Shown: positions 38,580-46,818 of the stretch, piece by piece
Layout of the letters: each line of letters opens with the position of its first letter
How positions within the stretch are numbered: position 1 is the first letter of the stretch
NCBI RefSeq assembly: GCF_018223745.1
Contig: NZ_CP073653.1
Location: 1,789,001-1,853,000, forward strand
Direction of reading: 5' to 3'
Length of the DNA: 64,000 nucleotides
Origin: Clostridium beijerinckii
Lineage (GTDB): Bacteria > Bacillota > Clostridia > Clostridiales > Clostridiaceae
Notes under the pieces: generated by a model
What the model was told of the DNA's origin: nothing
Seen by the model: only the letters and a program-made list of their open reading frames with translations
Databases searched by the model: none
Program-made: the position numbers and the translations under genes

Positions 38580-38613
38580 ATTTAATTAAGTTTGAGAAAG
38601 GAACACTAAATTT

Positions 38614-39228
38614 ATGAGTGAAGAGTTAATAAATTCTTATTGGGGAGTTAATTTAGAAAGTAAAGTAATAAGTCAATCTAGTACGACGCTAACTGTGTTG
38701 ATGCCAGGAATTGGCTATACATTAGACAGACCTCTTTTAGATTATTCGAAGAAATTAGCTCTAGAGTTAGGTTGTGATGTTCTTTCTTTAGAATATGGTT
38801 TTCAGATTGCAAGAAAAAACTTGCTTATAGAAAAGGAGCTTCAGCACTTAATAAAAGAATCTATATGTATCTTTAAATCAGCATTAAAAGGGAATTACAC
38901 CAAGATAGTATTCATATCTAAAAGCATAGGAACTATTGTACATACTCTACTTTGTGATGAGATTAGTGGTTATGAAGTTAAGCATATTTACTTAACGCCT
39001 ATAGATCATACTTTAGGAGTTGGAATAAAGGAAAATTCGTTAGTAATAAGTGGAACAAATGATCCGCTAATAAATATAGAATCTATTGAAAAAATAAAAA
39101 GAATTAATGGTGTAGAGATGATTGAAATAGAAGGAGCTGACCATTCGCTAAATATAAGTAATGATATATTAAGAAGTATAGATGTTATTCGTAAAGTAAT
39201 TGAGGCTGAAAAGAAATACTTAATATAA
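38614..39228 (+). CDS. Alpha/beta hydrolase fold protein
   Basis: The 204-residue protein has the alpha/beta-hydrolase layout: the oxyanion strand VLMPGIGYT at about residue 30, the nucleophile elbow SKSIG (about 110), SGTNDPL supplying the acid and GADHSL supplying the histidine near the C-terminus. It resembles small dienelactone-hydrolase or YheT-like esterases of unknown substrate. AGAAAGGAAC precedes the ATG, 34 nt after the HAD gene, so they may be cotranscribed. Confidence 0.8.
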   Translation: MSEELINSYWGVNLESKVISQSSTTLTVLMPGIGYTLDRPLLDYSKKLALELGCDVLSLEYGFQIARKNLLIEKELQHLIKESICIFKSALKGNYTKIVFISKSIGTIVHTLLCDEISGYEVKHIYLTPIDHTLGVGIKENSLVISGTNDPLINIESIEKIKRINGVEMIEIEGADHSLNISNDILRSIDVIRKVIEAEKKYLI

Positions 39229-39276
39229 CAAAAAACATTTAAAGAATGTATTCTTTAAATGTTTTTTGTTATATTA
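39221..39276. terminator. 26-bp perfect bidirectional terminator
   Basis: 39221-39246 and 39251-39276 are perfect reverse complements around the 4-nt loop TGTA. It lies between the convergent hydrolase and ilvA genes, and its left arm overlaps the hydrolase stop codon. Both directions end in A/T-rich tails. Confidence 0.85.
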
Positions 39277-39354
39277 AAAAAATTATAATGTTAGCATTAA
39301 ATATCATGTTTGTGAAATCTATGACTTCACAGTCAACTAAGATTTTTATGGATT

Positions 39355-40575
39355 TTATTGATAAATCATTTTAGGTTGAATAACTTTAGGATCATATCCG
39401 CTATCCTTGAGAGCTCTAATGATTGCTTCTTTGTGATCATGTCCGAAGGTTTCCATTGTGATATCAAGTTCAACTGCACTGTTACGATTAATACTTACAA
39501 ATTGATTGTGATCAAGTTTGATTATATTACCATGAGCTTCTGCAATTACCTTAGATACATTGGTTAATTCTCCAGGTTTATCTGGAAGTAAAACAGAAAC
39601 TGTACAAATACGTTCTCTTTCTATTAAACCATGTTGCACTAGGGATGCAAAGGTAATTACATCCATATTACCACCGCTTATAATTGATACAATCTTTTTA
39701 TCTTTTACATCTAAGTGTTTTAAAGCTGCCACAGTTAATAAGCCTGAGTTTTCAGCAAGCATTTTGTGATTTTCGAGCATATCTAGGAACGCTCCTATAA
39801 GTTCGTGATCCTCGATAGTTATGATATCGTCGAGATTTCGTTGTATATATGGAAAAATCTTAGAACCAGGGGTTTTAACGGCAGTACCATCAGCTATTGT
39901 ATCTACTGAAGGAAGAGTAGTTACATCTCCATTCTTTAAAGAAACTTGCATGCAGTTTGCGCCAGCAGGCTCTACCCCTATAACTCTTATATTAGGGTTT
40001 AGAAGTTTTGCAAGTGTAGAAACACCTGTAGCAAGTCCGCCGCCACCTATTGGAACTAAGATTATATCAACAGTTGGCAATTCTTTTATGATCTCCATTG
40101 CTATTGAGCCCTGACCAGTTGCTACGTCTAAGTCATCAAAAGGATGAATAAAAGTATAACCTTCTTCTTCAGCAAGTTTTAAAGCGTAATTGCAAGCCTC
40201 ATCATAAACATCTCCATGTAAAATAACTTCTGCGCCATAGGCTTTTGTACGATTAACTTTCATTAGAGGAGTGGTGGTTGGCATTACAATTATTGCTTTT
40301 GTGTTATAGGCTTTGGCAGCATAAGCTACCCCTTGAGCATGATTGCCAGCAGAAGCTGTCACAAGACCTTTGCTTCTATCTTCCTCTGAAAGTGTGCTGA
40401 TCTTATAGTATGCCCCTCTGATTTTATACGCCCCCGTTTTTTGCATATTTTCAGGCTTAAAGTAAACTTTATTTCCTGTAATATCTGAGTAATAGTCGCT
40501 AAACACTAACTTGGTTTTTAAGATTACTTTTTGTACGATTTCATATGCTTCTTCAAATTTATCAAGTGTCATCAT
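39355..40575 (-). CDS. ilvA: Threonine ammonia-lyase (IlvA/TdcB type)
   Basis: This PLP enzyme deaminates threonine to 2-oxobutanoate. The 406 residues show the PLP lysine in KTGAYKIRGA (about 49-58), ASAGNHAQGVA (about 74), the phosphate-binding GGGGLATG (about 178) and a C-terminal ACT domain (about 325-400). A single ACT-like domain and this length fit the catabolic/short biosynthetic class rather than the long E. coli IlvA. The gene has a TTGACA-16-TATCAT promoter on the minus strand. Confidence 0.93.
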   Translation of the reverse strand: MMTLDKFEEAYEIVQKVILKTKLVFSDYYSDITGNKVYFKPENMQKTGAYKIRGAYYKISTLSEEDRSKGLVTASAGNHAQGVAYAAKAYNTKAIIVMPTTTPLMKVNRTKAYGAEVILHGDVYDEACNYALKLAEEEGYTFIHPFDDLDVATGQGSIAMEIIKELPTVDIILVPIGGGGLATGVSTLAKLLNPNIRVIGVEPAGANCMQVSLKNGDVTTLPSVDTIADGTAVKTPGSKIFPYIQRNLDDIITIEDHELIGAFLDMLENHKMLAENSGLLTVAALKHLDVKDKKIVSIISGGNMDVITFASLVQHGLIERERICTVSVLLPDKPGELTNVSKVIAEAHGNIIKLDHNQFVSINRNSAVELDITMETFGHDHKEAIIRALKDSGYDPKVIQPKMIYQ

Positions 40576-40623
40576 TTTTGTAATATCCCCTTTATATGTA
40601 TATTGCTTTTAGCTAATAGTTTT

Positions 40624-40651
40624 ATGATAACATGTTAGCATTTTATGTCAA
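40624..40651 (-). promoter_or_regulatory. Promoter of ilvA
   Basis: On the minus strand TTGACA (40646-40651) and TATCAT (40624-40629) lie 16 nt apart, about 50 nt before the start codon. Confidence 0.55.
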
Positions 40652-40723
40652 GTAAGAGTTTTTAAGACAATAAGTTTCGTAAATTTAAATCGAAAGGTAA
40701 CTCTAGGAATAAGGAATAATAAA

Positions 40724-40832
40724 AAATAACAAGTTAAGATGATGCTGTAATACTATAATTAAATAAATATATTTATCAAAAAGATATATTTATTAGTATT
40801 AAAGTGTTAATAGCATTTTTAACTTGTTATTT
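40724..40832. repeat. 109-nt nested palindrome
   Basis: Outer arms 40724-40746 and 40812-40832 pair (AAATAACAAGTTAA with TTAACTTGTTATTT perfectly, then ATGCT/AGCAT). Inside lie two more arm pairs, AATACT/AGTATT and AATAAATATAT/ATATATTTATT, giving one long rod. It lies between the yjdF-like gene and ilvA, both on the minus strand, so it could terminate the former; its size and nesting also fit a miniature palindromic repeat. Confidence 0.6.
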
Positions 40833-40905
40833 CTGAGCATTTTAGATAGGAAAAAATTCATAATATATAGTTAAGATATATGATTTTCATAAAGAACTTT
40901 TATTG

Positions 40906-41325
40906 TTAATGTCCTTTATGCTTTTCAAGCTTTTTATTTTTTCTTAACTCGAATTTTCTTTGCTCTTCTTGCTCCTTTTGTTCTTTTGATTTTTGTTTGC
41001 GTACAATTTTGCTTTGTTCATGCTGTAATTGCATTGCTATTTGGGCTTTAGTTCCTATGCCTTTAACATTAACCTCTTTTCTAATGCTTCGTTGAAGCCT
41101 TTTAGGATTAGGTTTTGCTGGTGATTTGAAGTCATCAGACAATACTGGCGAACTAAAATTTAGACGATAGAATTTTTTCAGTATGAGCTCGTAAACTTCC
41201 TCGTCTTTTGGTTCTGAGCCGAAGGTAACTTTGCATACCTTATATTCACCATTTTTAATACTTTCAAAGACACCAATCCAAAATGGATCATCAAAAAGAA
41301 CTGTTAATTTAATTATTGTTATCAT
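40906..41325 (-). CDS. YjdF family protein (DUF2992)
   Basis: The 139-residue protein begins with IKLTVLFDDPFWIGVFE and ends in a highly charged, Lys/Gln/Glu-rich helix (QLQHEQSKIVRKQKSKE), the DUF2992/YjdF pattern. Function is unknown, but in Firmicutes these genes often sit behind the yjdF riboswitch, which responds to azaaromatic compounds, hinting at a role in detoxification. The ribosome site CAGGAGG, 8 nt before the ATG, is complementary to a segment of the leader. Confidence 0.88.
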   Translation of the reverse strand: MITIIKLTVLFDDPFWIGVFESIKNGEYKVCKVTFGSEPKDEEVYELILKKFYRLNFSSPVLSDDFKSPAKPNPKRLQRSIRKEVNVKGIGTKAQIAMQLQHEQSKIVRKQKSKEQKEQEEQRKFELRKNKKLEKHKGH

Positions 41326-41333
41326 AATTAAAT

Positions 41334-41445
41334 CCTCCTGTAGTATATAAATTCACAGAGAATGGACAACCCCAGGAGGGCAGGTTACTGCTATATTATA
41401 ATATAGGTTCTGACTACCAACAGAAACAGTGTTTTTATCTCTTTA
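41334..41445 (-). promoter_or_regulatory. Probable yjdF riboswitch, sequestering the ribosome site
   Basis: The minus-strand leader of the DUF2992 gene is about 110 nt long and contains a conserved-looking G/C-rich core (CTGCCCTCCTGGGG, read on the minus strand). CCTCCTG in it (41373-41379) is perfectly complementary to CAGGAGG of the ribosome site (41334-41340), so ligand binding could switch translation. A hairpin (CTATATTATAATATAG) sits upstream of the core. The assignment rests on gene context plus this pairing; the consensus was not compared by model. Confidence 0.65.
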
Positions 41446-41451
41446 AATATT

Positions 41452-41480
41452 ATTATAGTAGAAGAGTATACTAATGAAAA
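41452..41480 (-). promoter_or_regulatory. Promoter of the yjdF leader
   Basis: On the minus strand TTTTCA (41475-41480) and TATAAT (41452-41457) are separated by 17 nt, placing the RNA start near 41445. Confidence 0.5.
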
Positions 41481-41599
41481 GAGAGGTTGTTATTAATTAT
41501 ATTTATATTATGTCTTCTATGACTTAGTAGATAATCTAGATAAAGCCTATAAAAATAGAATTATTGATAAGTTTTATAGAGAAATTTAGGTTGAAACAT

Positions 41600-41640
41600 A
41601 AAAAAATAGCCAGTTTTAATAAACTGACTACATTTTTTTA
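41600..41640. terminator. Terminator after the ABC-F gene
   Basis: TAGCCAGTTT (41607-41616) pairs with AAACTGACTA (41621-41630) with one G-U. On the minus strand it is followed by ATTTTTTATG, ending the ABC-F transcript; the plus side also has a T-run. Confidence 0.75.
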
Positions 41641-41648
41641 TTAACTGA

Positions 41649-43205
41649 CTATATTATTTTAGTTGTCCAATCTTCGCAATTCCAAGTTTCTGTTATTATA
41701 TTTCTATAAAATTCAGGTTCATGCGAAACTAACAGAATTGTTCCTTTATATTCTTTAAGCGCTCTTTTTAACTCATCTTTTGCGTCAACATCTAAGTGAT
41801 TAGTAGGTTCGTCAAGTATTAATATATTAGTTTCATTATTTATAATTTTACAAAGTCTAACTTTTGCAGCCTCACCACCAGATAGAACTCTTATTTGTGA
41901 TTCTAATTGCTTAGTTGTAAGTCCACATTTAGCAAGAGCAGCTCTTATTTGATATTGAGTATATCCAGGGAATTCCTGCCATAATTCATCTATACATGTA
42001 TTGCTATTATTGCCTCTATCTTCTTGTTCGAAATAACCTATGTATTGATAATCTCCTAAATGAACTTCTCCACTTATTGGTTTTATTATACCAAGTAAAC
42101 TTTTTAGAAGAGTTGATTTACCAAGCCCGTTAGCCCCGACTAATGCTATTTTTTGTCCTCTTTCCATATATAAATTTAATGGTTTTGTAAGAGGAGAGTC
42201 ATAACCTATAACTAAATCTTTAGTTTCAAAAATAACTTTGCCTGAAGCTCTAGCAGATTTGAAGTTGAATTCTGGCTTTGGCTTTTCTTTTGAAAGTTCA
42301 ATTATATCCATCTTATCTAGCTTCTTTTGTCTAGATTTAGCCATATTTGCAGTAGCAACATTAGCTTTATTTCTTGCTACGAAATCTTCAAGTCTTGAGA
42401 TTTCTTTTTGTTGCTTTTCATAAGCAGCTTCTAATTTTTCTTTATTTATTGCATATATCCTTTGGAATTCATCATAATCTCCAACATATCGTGTAAGTTT
42501 TCTTTCATCTACATGATATATTAAATTAACTACTGAATTTATAAATGGAACATCATGGGATATTAATATAAACGCATTTTCATATGATTGAAGATATCTT
42601 TTTAGCCATTCGATATGTTCTTCATCCAAGTAGTTTGTAGGCTCATCTAAAAGTAAAATATCAGGAGATTGTAATAATAGTTTTCCTAGAAGGATTTTGG
42701 TTCTTTGTCCACCAGATAAATCATCAACGTCTTTATCTAACCCTAGGTCTAAAAGCCCAAGACCCTTTGCAACTTCTTCAACTTTTGGATCAATAACATA
42801 AAATCCGTTATGATCAAGCATGTCTTGAATTACAGCAGTTCTTTCCAGCATTTTATTTAACTCATCCTCAGTACAATCCCCCATCTTTTCGTATAAAGAA
42901 TTCATTTCTGCTTCTAGATCAAAAAGATATTTAAAAGCATCTCTTAAGGCATCTCTTATACTTTGACCTTTCATTAATGCTGCATGCTGATCCATGTAAC
43001 CAACTCTAACATTATTAGACCAAATAACATTCCCTTCATCAGGCATTAGCTTACCAGTTACTATATTCATAAATGTAGATTTACCTTCTCCATTAGCACC
43101 AATAAGACCAACATGTTCACCCTTTAATAATCTAAATGAAACATCTTCAAAAATAGCTCTATCTCCAAATCCGTGATTCATATTTTTAACAGTAAGTATG
43201 CTCAT
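41649..43205 (-). CDS. ABC-F family ATPase (YkpA/YbiT-like)
   Basis: The 518-residue protein contains two ABC domains without membrane segments: Walker A GANGEGKST (about 36) and GANGLGKST (about 345), signatures LSGGQRTK and LSGGEAAK, Walker B LLLDEPTNYLD and LILDEPTNHLD, and the ABC-F linker of about 80 charged residues between them. ABC-F proteins act on ribosomes, as translation factors or as antibiotic-protection proteins. Linker length and sequence are closest to the housekeeping YkpA/YbiT type, so resistance is not implied. GGAGG stands 6 nt before ATG 43205. Confidence 0.92.
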   Translation of the reverse strand: MSILTVKNMNHGFGDRAIFEDVSFRLLKGEHVGLIGANGEGKSTFMNIVTGKLMPDEGNVIWSNNVRVGYMDQHAALMKGQSIRDALRDAFKYLFDLEAEMNSLYEKMGDCTEDELNKMLERTAVIQDMLDHNGFYVIDPKVEEVAKGLGLLDLGLDKDVDDLSGGQRTKILLGKLLLQSPDILLLDEPTNYLDEEHIEWLKRYLQSYENAFILISHDVPFINSVVNLIYHVDERKLTRYVGDYDEFQRIYAINKEKLEAAYEKQQKEISRLEDFVARNKANVATANMAKSRQKKLDKMDIIELSKEKPKPEFNFKSARASGKVIFETKDLVIGYDSPLTKPLNLYMERGQKIALVGANGLGKSTLLKSLLGIIKPISGEVHLGDYQYIGYFEQEDRGNNSNTCIDELWQEFPGYTQYQIRAALAKCGLTTKQLESQIRVLSGGEAAKVRLCKIINNETNILILDEPTNHLDVDAKDELKRALKEYKGTILLVSHEPEFYRNIITETWNCEDWTTKII

Positions 43206-43670
43206 CAATTACCTCCAAAAAACTTATAAAATTTGCAACTAAGTGAAAAGACTCCTAAAATAAGAGAAAAATAATAAGCTTATAATCACTTTTTGTAGTT
43301 GCGTATCCATAATAGTTTAAAGTATAAAAAGCTAGTATGTCAAAGTAAATTTAAGAAAATTTGTGTATATTAAAAATATAGATGAGAAGAGTATTGAAAC
43401 TATAACAATATATTCATAAAATAGTAAAATTCATTAAAGCTAATATTTATCAATTGCCCAAAGCACCCTGGGTATAAATTGTAGTTGTATATTTACATAA
43501 TATGTTATAATTTTAGTAATAAAATCCGTGTGTCTATAAATTAAAGAATGTTAATAATTGTTTAGAGAATTTACTCGATAAAACTTTTAGTTCAATGTGT
43601 TAGAAACGAAAAGAGGATATGCTGGAGGCGTAATTAGATATTTGACCAGATTATATAAGGGGGAAGCAAG
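43206..43670. other. Divergent region between ABC-F and GNAT genes
   Basis: The minus-strand leader of the ABC-F gene contains a GCAACTA/TAGTTGC pair (43235-43241 with 43296-43302) and a 16-codon frame from GTG 43289 to 43239 without a ribosome site. A plus-strand extended -10 box TGT-TATAAT lies at 43503-43511. No gene is convincing. Confidence 0.35.
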
Positions 43671-44222
43671 ATGGAGGATTTGGTTACTGATAGATTGCTA
43701 TTAAGAACATGGAAAGAGGATGATTACAAAGATTTATATGAATATGCCAAAAGTGAGTTGGTGGGTCCTAACGCTGGTTGGATGCCGCATAAAGATGAGG
43801 ATGAAAGTAGAAAAATAATAAGAATGTTTATTAGAAATAATGAAACATATGCTGTAGTTTTAAAATCAGAAAATAAAGTTATTGGTAGCATAGGGCTTCA
43901 TGATAGAAAGCCTGATAATAATTTGTTGAAACTAAATCAGAAAGAAGTGGGGTATGCTCTCAATCCTAGATACTGGGGAAAAGAAATCGTTCCTGAAGCT
44001 GTAAAATCTTTAGTAGACTATGGGTTTAATAAACTAAATTTAGAATTAATTTGGTGCGCACATTTTGATTTTAACAACAACTCAAAAAGAGTAATTGAAA
44101 AGTGCGGATTCAAATATAAATTTAAAAAGTTCGAGAGATTAAAATTTCTAAATAATAAAGAGGTAACCACATTGTATTATTGTATTTTTAGAACTGAGTA
44201 TAAAAATAACTTAAGAATATAA
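43671..44222 (+). CDS. GNAT family N-acetyltransferase (RimJ/RimL-like)
   Basis: The 183-residue protein follows the RimJ/RimL Acetyltransf_3 pattern: LVTDRLLLRTWKEDDY at the start, KVIGSIGLHD (about 67), EVGYALNPRYWGKEIVPEAV with the acetyl-CoA loop (about 93-112) and NNNSKRVIEKCGFK near residue 145. It may acetylate a protein N-terminus, an amine or an antibiotic; the substrate is unknown. GGGGGAAG precedes the ATG. It is flanked by a terminator and is monocistronic. Confidence 0.9.
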   Translation: MEDLVTDRLLLRTWKEDDYKDLYEYAKSELVGPNAGWMPHKDEDESRKIIRMFIRNNETYAVVLKSENKVIGSIGLHDRKPDNNLLKLNQKEVGYALNPRYWGKEIVPEAVKSLVDYGFNKLNLELIWCAHFDFNNNSKRVIEKCGFKYKFKKFERLKFLNNKEVTTLYYCIFRTEYKNNLRI

Positions 44223-44333
44223 CCAAATGTTATGAATTTACATGATTCTGACTACAATAGAATGTCTAAAGAACTTTTAGAATAATTAGTTAGTAAATTA
44301 ATATTTTGTTTAATAGTAAGAGAAAAGGCACGA

Positions 44334-44375
44334 AATTAAGCTAATGGATAAGAAAATATCTATTAGCTTAATTTT
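44334..44375 (+). terminator. Intrinsic terminator after the GNAT gene
   Basis: A 17-bp stem (AATTAAGCTAATGGATA with its complement, one G-U) and a 6-nt loop end in a T-run. The rest of the 44223-44535 gap holds nothing recognisable. Confidence 0.8.
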
Positions 44376-44535
44376 TATATTCAGATAAAAATTGTTTTTG
44401 TTTGCAAGTAATTAAAAAAATAATTTAGCCGAATTTCTATAATAATATTCCTATTTTGGGGCAAACTTTTAGTATAAAAAAATTTTTATTGATGGTATTA
44501 TAAATTGCGTAAATTATTATATGAAAGGAGATACT

Positions 44536-44703
44536 ATGATGTTAGATTTAACTAAGGAAATAAAAGAAATGGCAGAAAAAATGGGTTACGAAATGAAAGG
44601 CTTGGCAGAAGATATGGGGAATGAAATGAGAAACGTAGGAGAATTAGTAAAGTCAAAAGCAGAAAAATTGACTGATGAAATAAAGAATAGAATGACAAGG
44701 TGA
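44536..44703 (+). CDS. Small amphipathic helical protein
   Basis: A protein of about 55 residues starting MMLDLTKEIKEMAEKMG with heptad-like spacing of Leu, Met and Val and many Glu and Lys, predicted as one or two amphipathic helices. AAGGAG lies just before ATG 44536 (44539 is equally possible), and the longer frame overlaps that site. A strong terminator follows 3 nt after the stop, supporting a real gene. No family is recognised; a membrane-surface or late-embryogenesis-like stress role is speculation. Confidence 0.7.
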   Translation: MMLDLTKEIKEMAEKMGYEMKGLAEDMGNEMRNVGELVKSKAEKLTDEIKNRMTR

Positions 44704-44704
44704 A

Positions 44705-44760
44705 TATAAAGAAGATAGTAATTACATTATTAGTGTGAATGCTATCTTCTTTATATTTAT
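44705..44760. terminator. Bidirectional terminator
   Basis: TATAAAGAAGATAG pairs perfectly with CTATCTTCTTTATA (14 bp, 23-nt loop). It lies between the small plus-strand gene and a convergent minus-strand gene. Confidence 0.75.
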
Positions 44761-44808
44761 TTAAAAGTAACATAAAAAAGTAGAAATCATATTATATAGT
44801 GGACATGG

Positions 44809-45513
44809 TTATAGGGTAAATAGACTACCTCGATCTATTAAGTTCCCTTTTCTTAGTGCAATGGGTAAGACGTCATATTTAAAAAGAAATTTCTTTATTT
44901 GATCTCCCCATGTGTAACTATCTAAATCACCAAAGAAAGCCATCTTATTATTAGAGACCATACCACCGACCCCGCCTATAAAACCATAATTTAGTGAAGG
45001 TAGTAGTATATCTCCAGGAGGAAGCAGAAGGATGTCAAAATCGTAATTTTTAAGAGAATTAAAAATCCCTTTATCACTTGTGATTAAGGCTTTTTCTCTA
45101 ACAGGGAGAATAGAACATTTTGTGTAACCTTGAGGAACATCAATGTGTATTTTTGAATTTTGAGAGTTTAAGAGATTTTCATCGCTATATTTTAAAGTAT
45201 GTATAAAATAGTTTTCTAAAATTAAAGAATTTAAAATAATATCGTTTGGATATGTATTGGACAATGTGTTTTTTGAAACAATATAATTTATGTCGTTTAA
45301 TTTAAGGATCTCTTTGAAATTTTCTGAGATATTTCGTTGGATAATTATCTTATTAAATGAATCATTTTTTAGTACATTTAATTGAATATCAGGATGACCA
45401 TTTATGGCATCATAAACATCATTACATTTAGGGACTAATATTGGTTTTAGGTCTAGTTTGGAAAGGCTAAGTAATTCTTCTTTAGTAATTCTATAATCGA
45501 CAAAACAATGCAT
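44809..45513 (-). CDS. DUF6873-like GME-fold protein
   Basis: A 234-residue soluble protein beginning MHCFVDYRITKEELL, with VPKC (about 30), AINGHPDIQLN (about 37-47), FIGGVGGMVSNNKMAFFGDLD (core GGVGGMV) near residue 180 and a C-terminal helix. The pattern matches clostridial DUF6873 proteins, predicted to share the guanidino-group-modifying-enzyme (GME) fold of arginine deiminases. GHPD and the conserved Cys/His could form an active site, but substrate and activity are unknown. GGAG precedes the ATG. Confidence 0.65.
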   Translation of the reverse strand: MHCFVDYRITKEELLSLSKLDLKPILVPKCNDVYDAINGHPDIQLNVLKNDSFNKIIIQRNISENFKEILKLNDINYIVSKNTLSNTYPNDIILNSLILENYFIHTLKYSDENLLNSQNSKIHIDVPQGYTKCSILPVREKALITSDKGIFNSLKNYDFDILLLPPGDILLPSLNYGFIGGVGGMVSNNKMAFFGDLDSYTWGDQIKKFLFKYDVLPIALRKGNLIDRGSLFTL

Positions 45514-45738
45514 ATAAATTCTCCTTATAAGAATGTATAACTGATATTTAAAGGCAAAATAATCAATACTGAAATTATTATTTTAAATTATATTTTGCGC
45601 TTTAAAGACAGATATGTCAATTAAGTAACTGCTAGAATGTATAAAAATTAATATTTTATCAACTAGAAATATATCATATGAATTTTGCATATCCTCAAAT
45701 TTTTAATACATACTAATATTAAGAAGGGAGTGAAATCC

Positions 45739-46638
45739 ATGCTTATTTTAAAATTAGCTTATAGTGAAGACTTGACTTTTTCCCGTGACCTGCAAGAGCT
45801 AAAAGAGCTACTAAAGAAGAAGGAGATTTTAATAGGATTTGTTGAAAGTATAGAAGGAAAAACTCATATAATAAAGATAATTTGTGAAGAAAATTGTTAT
45901 AATGAAAAAGTAAAAGAGATTATTAACTTATATGTTAGTAATATTTTATATAGAATAGTTATTGATAATTATAGAAAAAAGGAAATGTTTGAATTTATAA
46001 CGGATAATTATTTTTTCTTAAAGCAATCTGAAATATTAGAGGTTGAAGATCAAATACTAAAGGTGTTAAAGTATGAAGAAGTAGATGCAAATGAGGATAC
46101 TATATTTTGTTTAAATAAAATTAATTCTATGGTAGAAAAGATTAGAGACTGCATAAGTGAAAAACAAGAGATTAATATAGATGGATTTATAACTTTTAGG
46201 ATGAGAAAATTAAGAGAGGATATAGAAAAAGTTATAGATAAAGTAGTAGAAAGATATATGGTAGAAAAAGAATATAAGGAATTTATAAGACTATTAAAGT
46301 ACTTTGTAGAAATACAGGAATGTAAAATAGAAGAAATAAATATAATAGTAGAAGATAATAATTATATAGTAAGAGATAAGGAAGGCAAAGATTTATATTA
46401 CGATTTTTTCAGTGAAATCGCAACAGATCAAAATAAAGCTGAATTAAATATGGAAGATATATTAATTAGCGGACTAATAACAAGTGCACCTGAAAATATA
46501 AATATCTATGGAAAAGAAAAATGTAGCAATAAAGAATTTTTAGATACTATTCAAAATGTATTTGGAGATAAGGTTCATTTTTATGAAGCAAATAGCGACT
46601 ATAATAAAATTGGTCAAATAATAGCAAAAAAATATTGA
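45739..46638 (+). CDS. ytxC: Putative sporulation protein YtxC
   Basis: The 299-residue protein has the YtxC layout: a variable N-terminal alpha/beta part and a central conserved helical region with FITFRMRKLREDIEKVIDKVVERYM (core FRMRKLR) at about 155-180, followed by YKEFIRLLKYFVE. YtxC is linked to sporulation in Bacillus, but its biochemical role is unknown. In many clostridia it lies just upstream of thrS-infC; here thrS is absent between them. ATG 45739 has GAAGGGAG upstream, against the longer frame from 45685. Confidence 0.85.
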   Translation: MLILKLAYSEDLTFSRDLQELKELLKKKEILIGFVESIEGKTHIIKIICEENCYNEKVKEIINLYVSNILYRIVIDNYRKKEMFEFITDNYFFLKQSEILEVEDQILKVLKYEEVDANEDTIFCLNKINSMVEKIRDCISEKQEINIDGFITFRMRKLREDIEKVIDKVVERYMVEKEYKEFIRLLKYFVEIQECKIEEINIIVEDNNYIVRDKEGKDLYYDFFSEIATDQNKAELNMEDILISGLITSAPENINIYGKEKCSNKEFLDTIQNVFGDKVHFYEANSDYNKIGQIIAKKY

Positions 46639-46663
46639 CATGGATTAACAACAATGATATACT
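46635..46663 (+). promoter_or_regulatory. Promoter of the infC operon
   Basis: A perfect TTGACA (46635-46640) and TATACT (46658-46663) lie 17 nt apart, overlapping the last codon of ytxC. The leader would begin near 46670. Confidence 0.8.
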
Positions 46664-46669
46664 CATACA

Positions 46670-46790
46670 TGTTAAGAAGAAACAGCCGTTTCTCACCCTG
46701 CAGTGTTGAATTTACTAGTATGGGTTTTGTGTGATGTCTATACATTGAGTATTGATAATTTGAGGCGGCAGTTATGCCGTCTTTTTATTA
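46670..46790 (+). promoter_or_regulatory. Ribosomal-protein leader (L20-type) and attenuator of infC-rpmI-rplT
   Basis: The leader between the promoter and infC is about 150 nt, folds into several stems (for example CACCC with GGGTT-type pairings) and ends in the terminator GGCGGCA / TGCCGTC followed by five T (46764-46786). In Firmicutes L20 binds such leaders to repress the operon by premature termination. The specific L20-binding motif was not matched in detail. Confidence 0.7.
46764..46787 (+). terminator. Attenuator hairpin before infC
   Basis: A 7-bp stem with one G-U and a GTTA loop is followed by TTTTTA. It lies 19 nt before the infC ribosome site. Confidence 0.75.
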
Positions 46791-46818
46791 TGTATATAGT
46801 TTTTCGGAGGTGAAAAAT

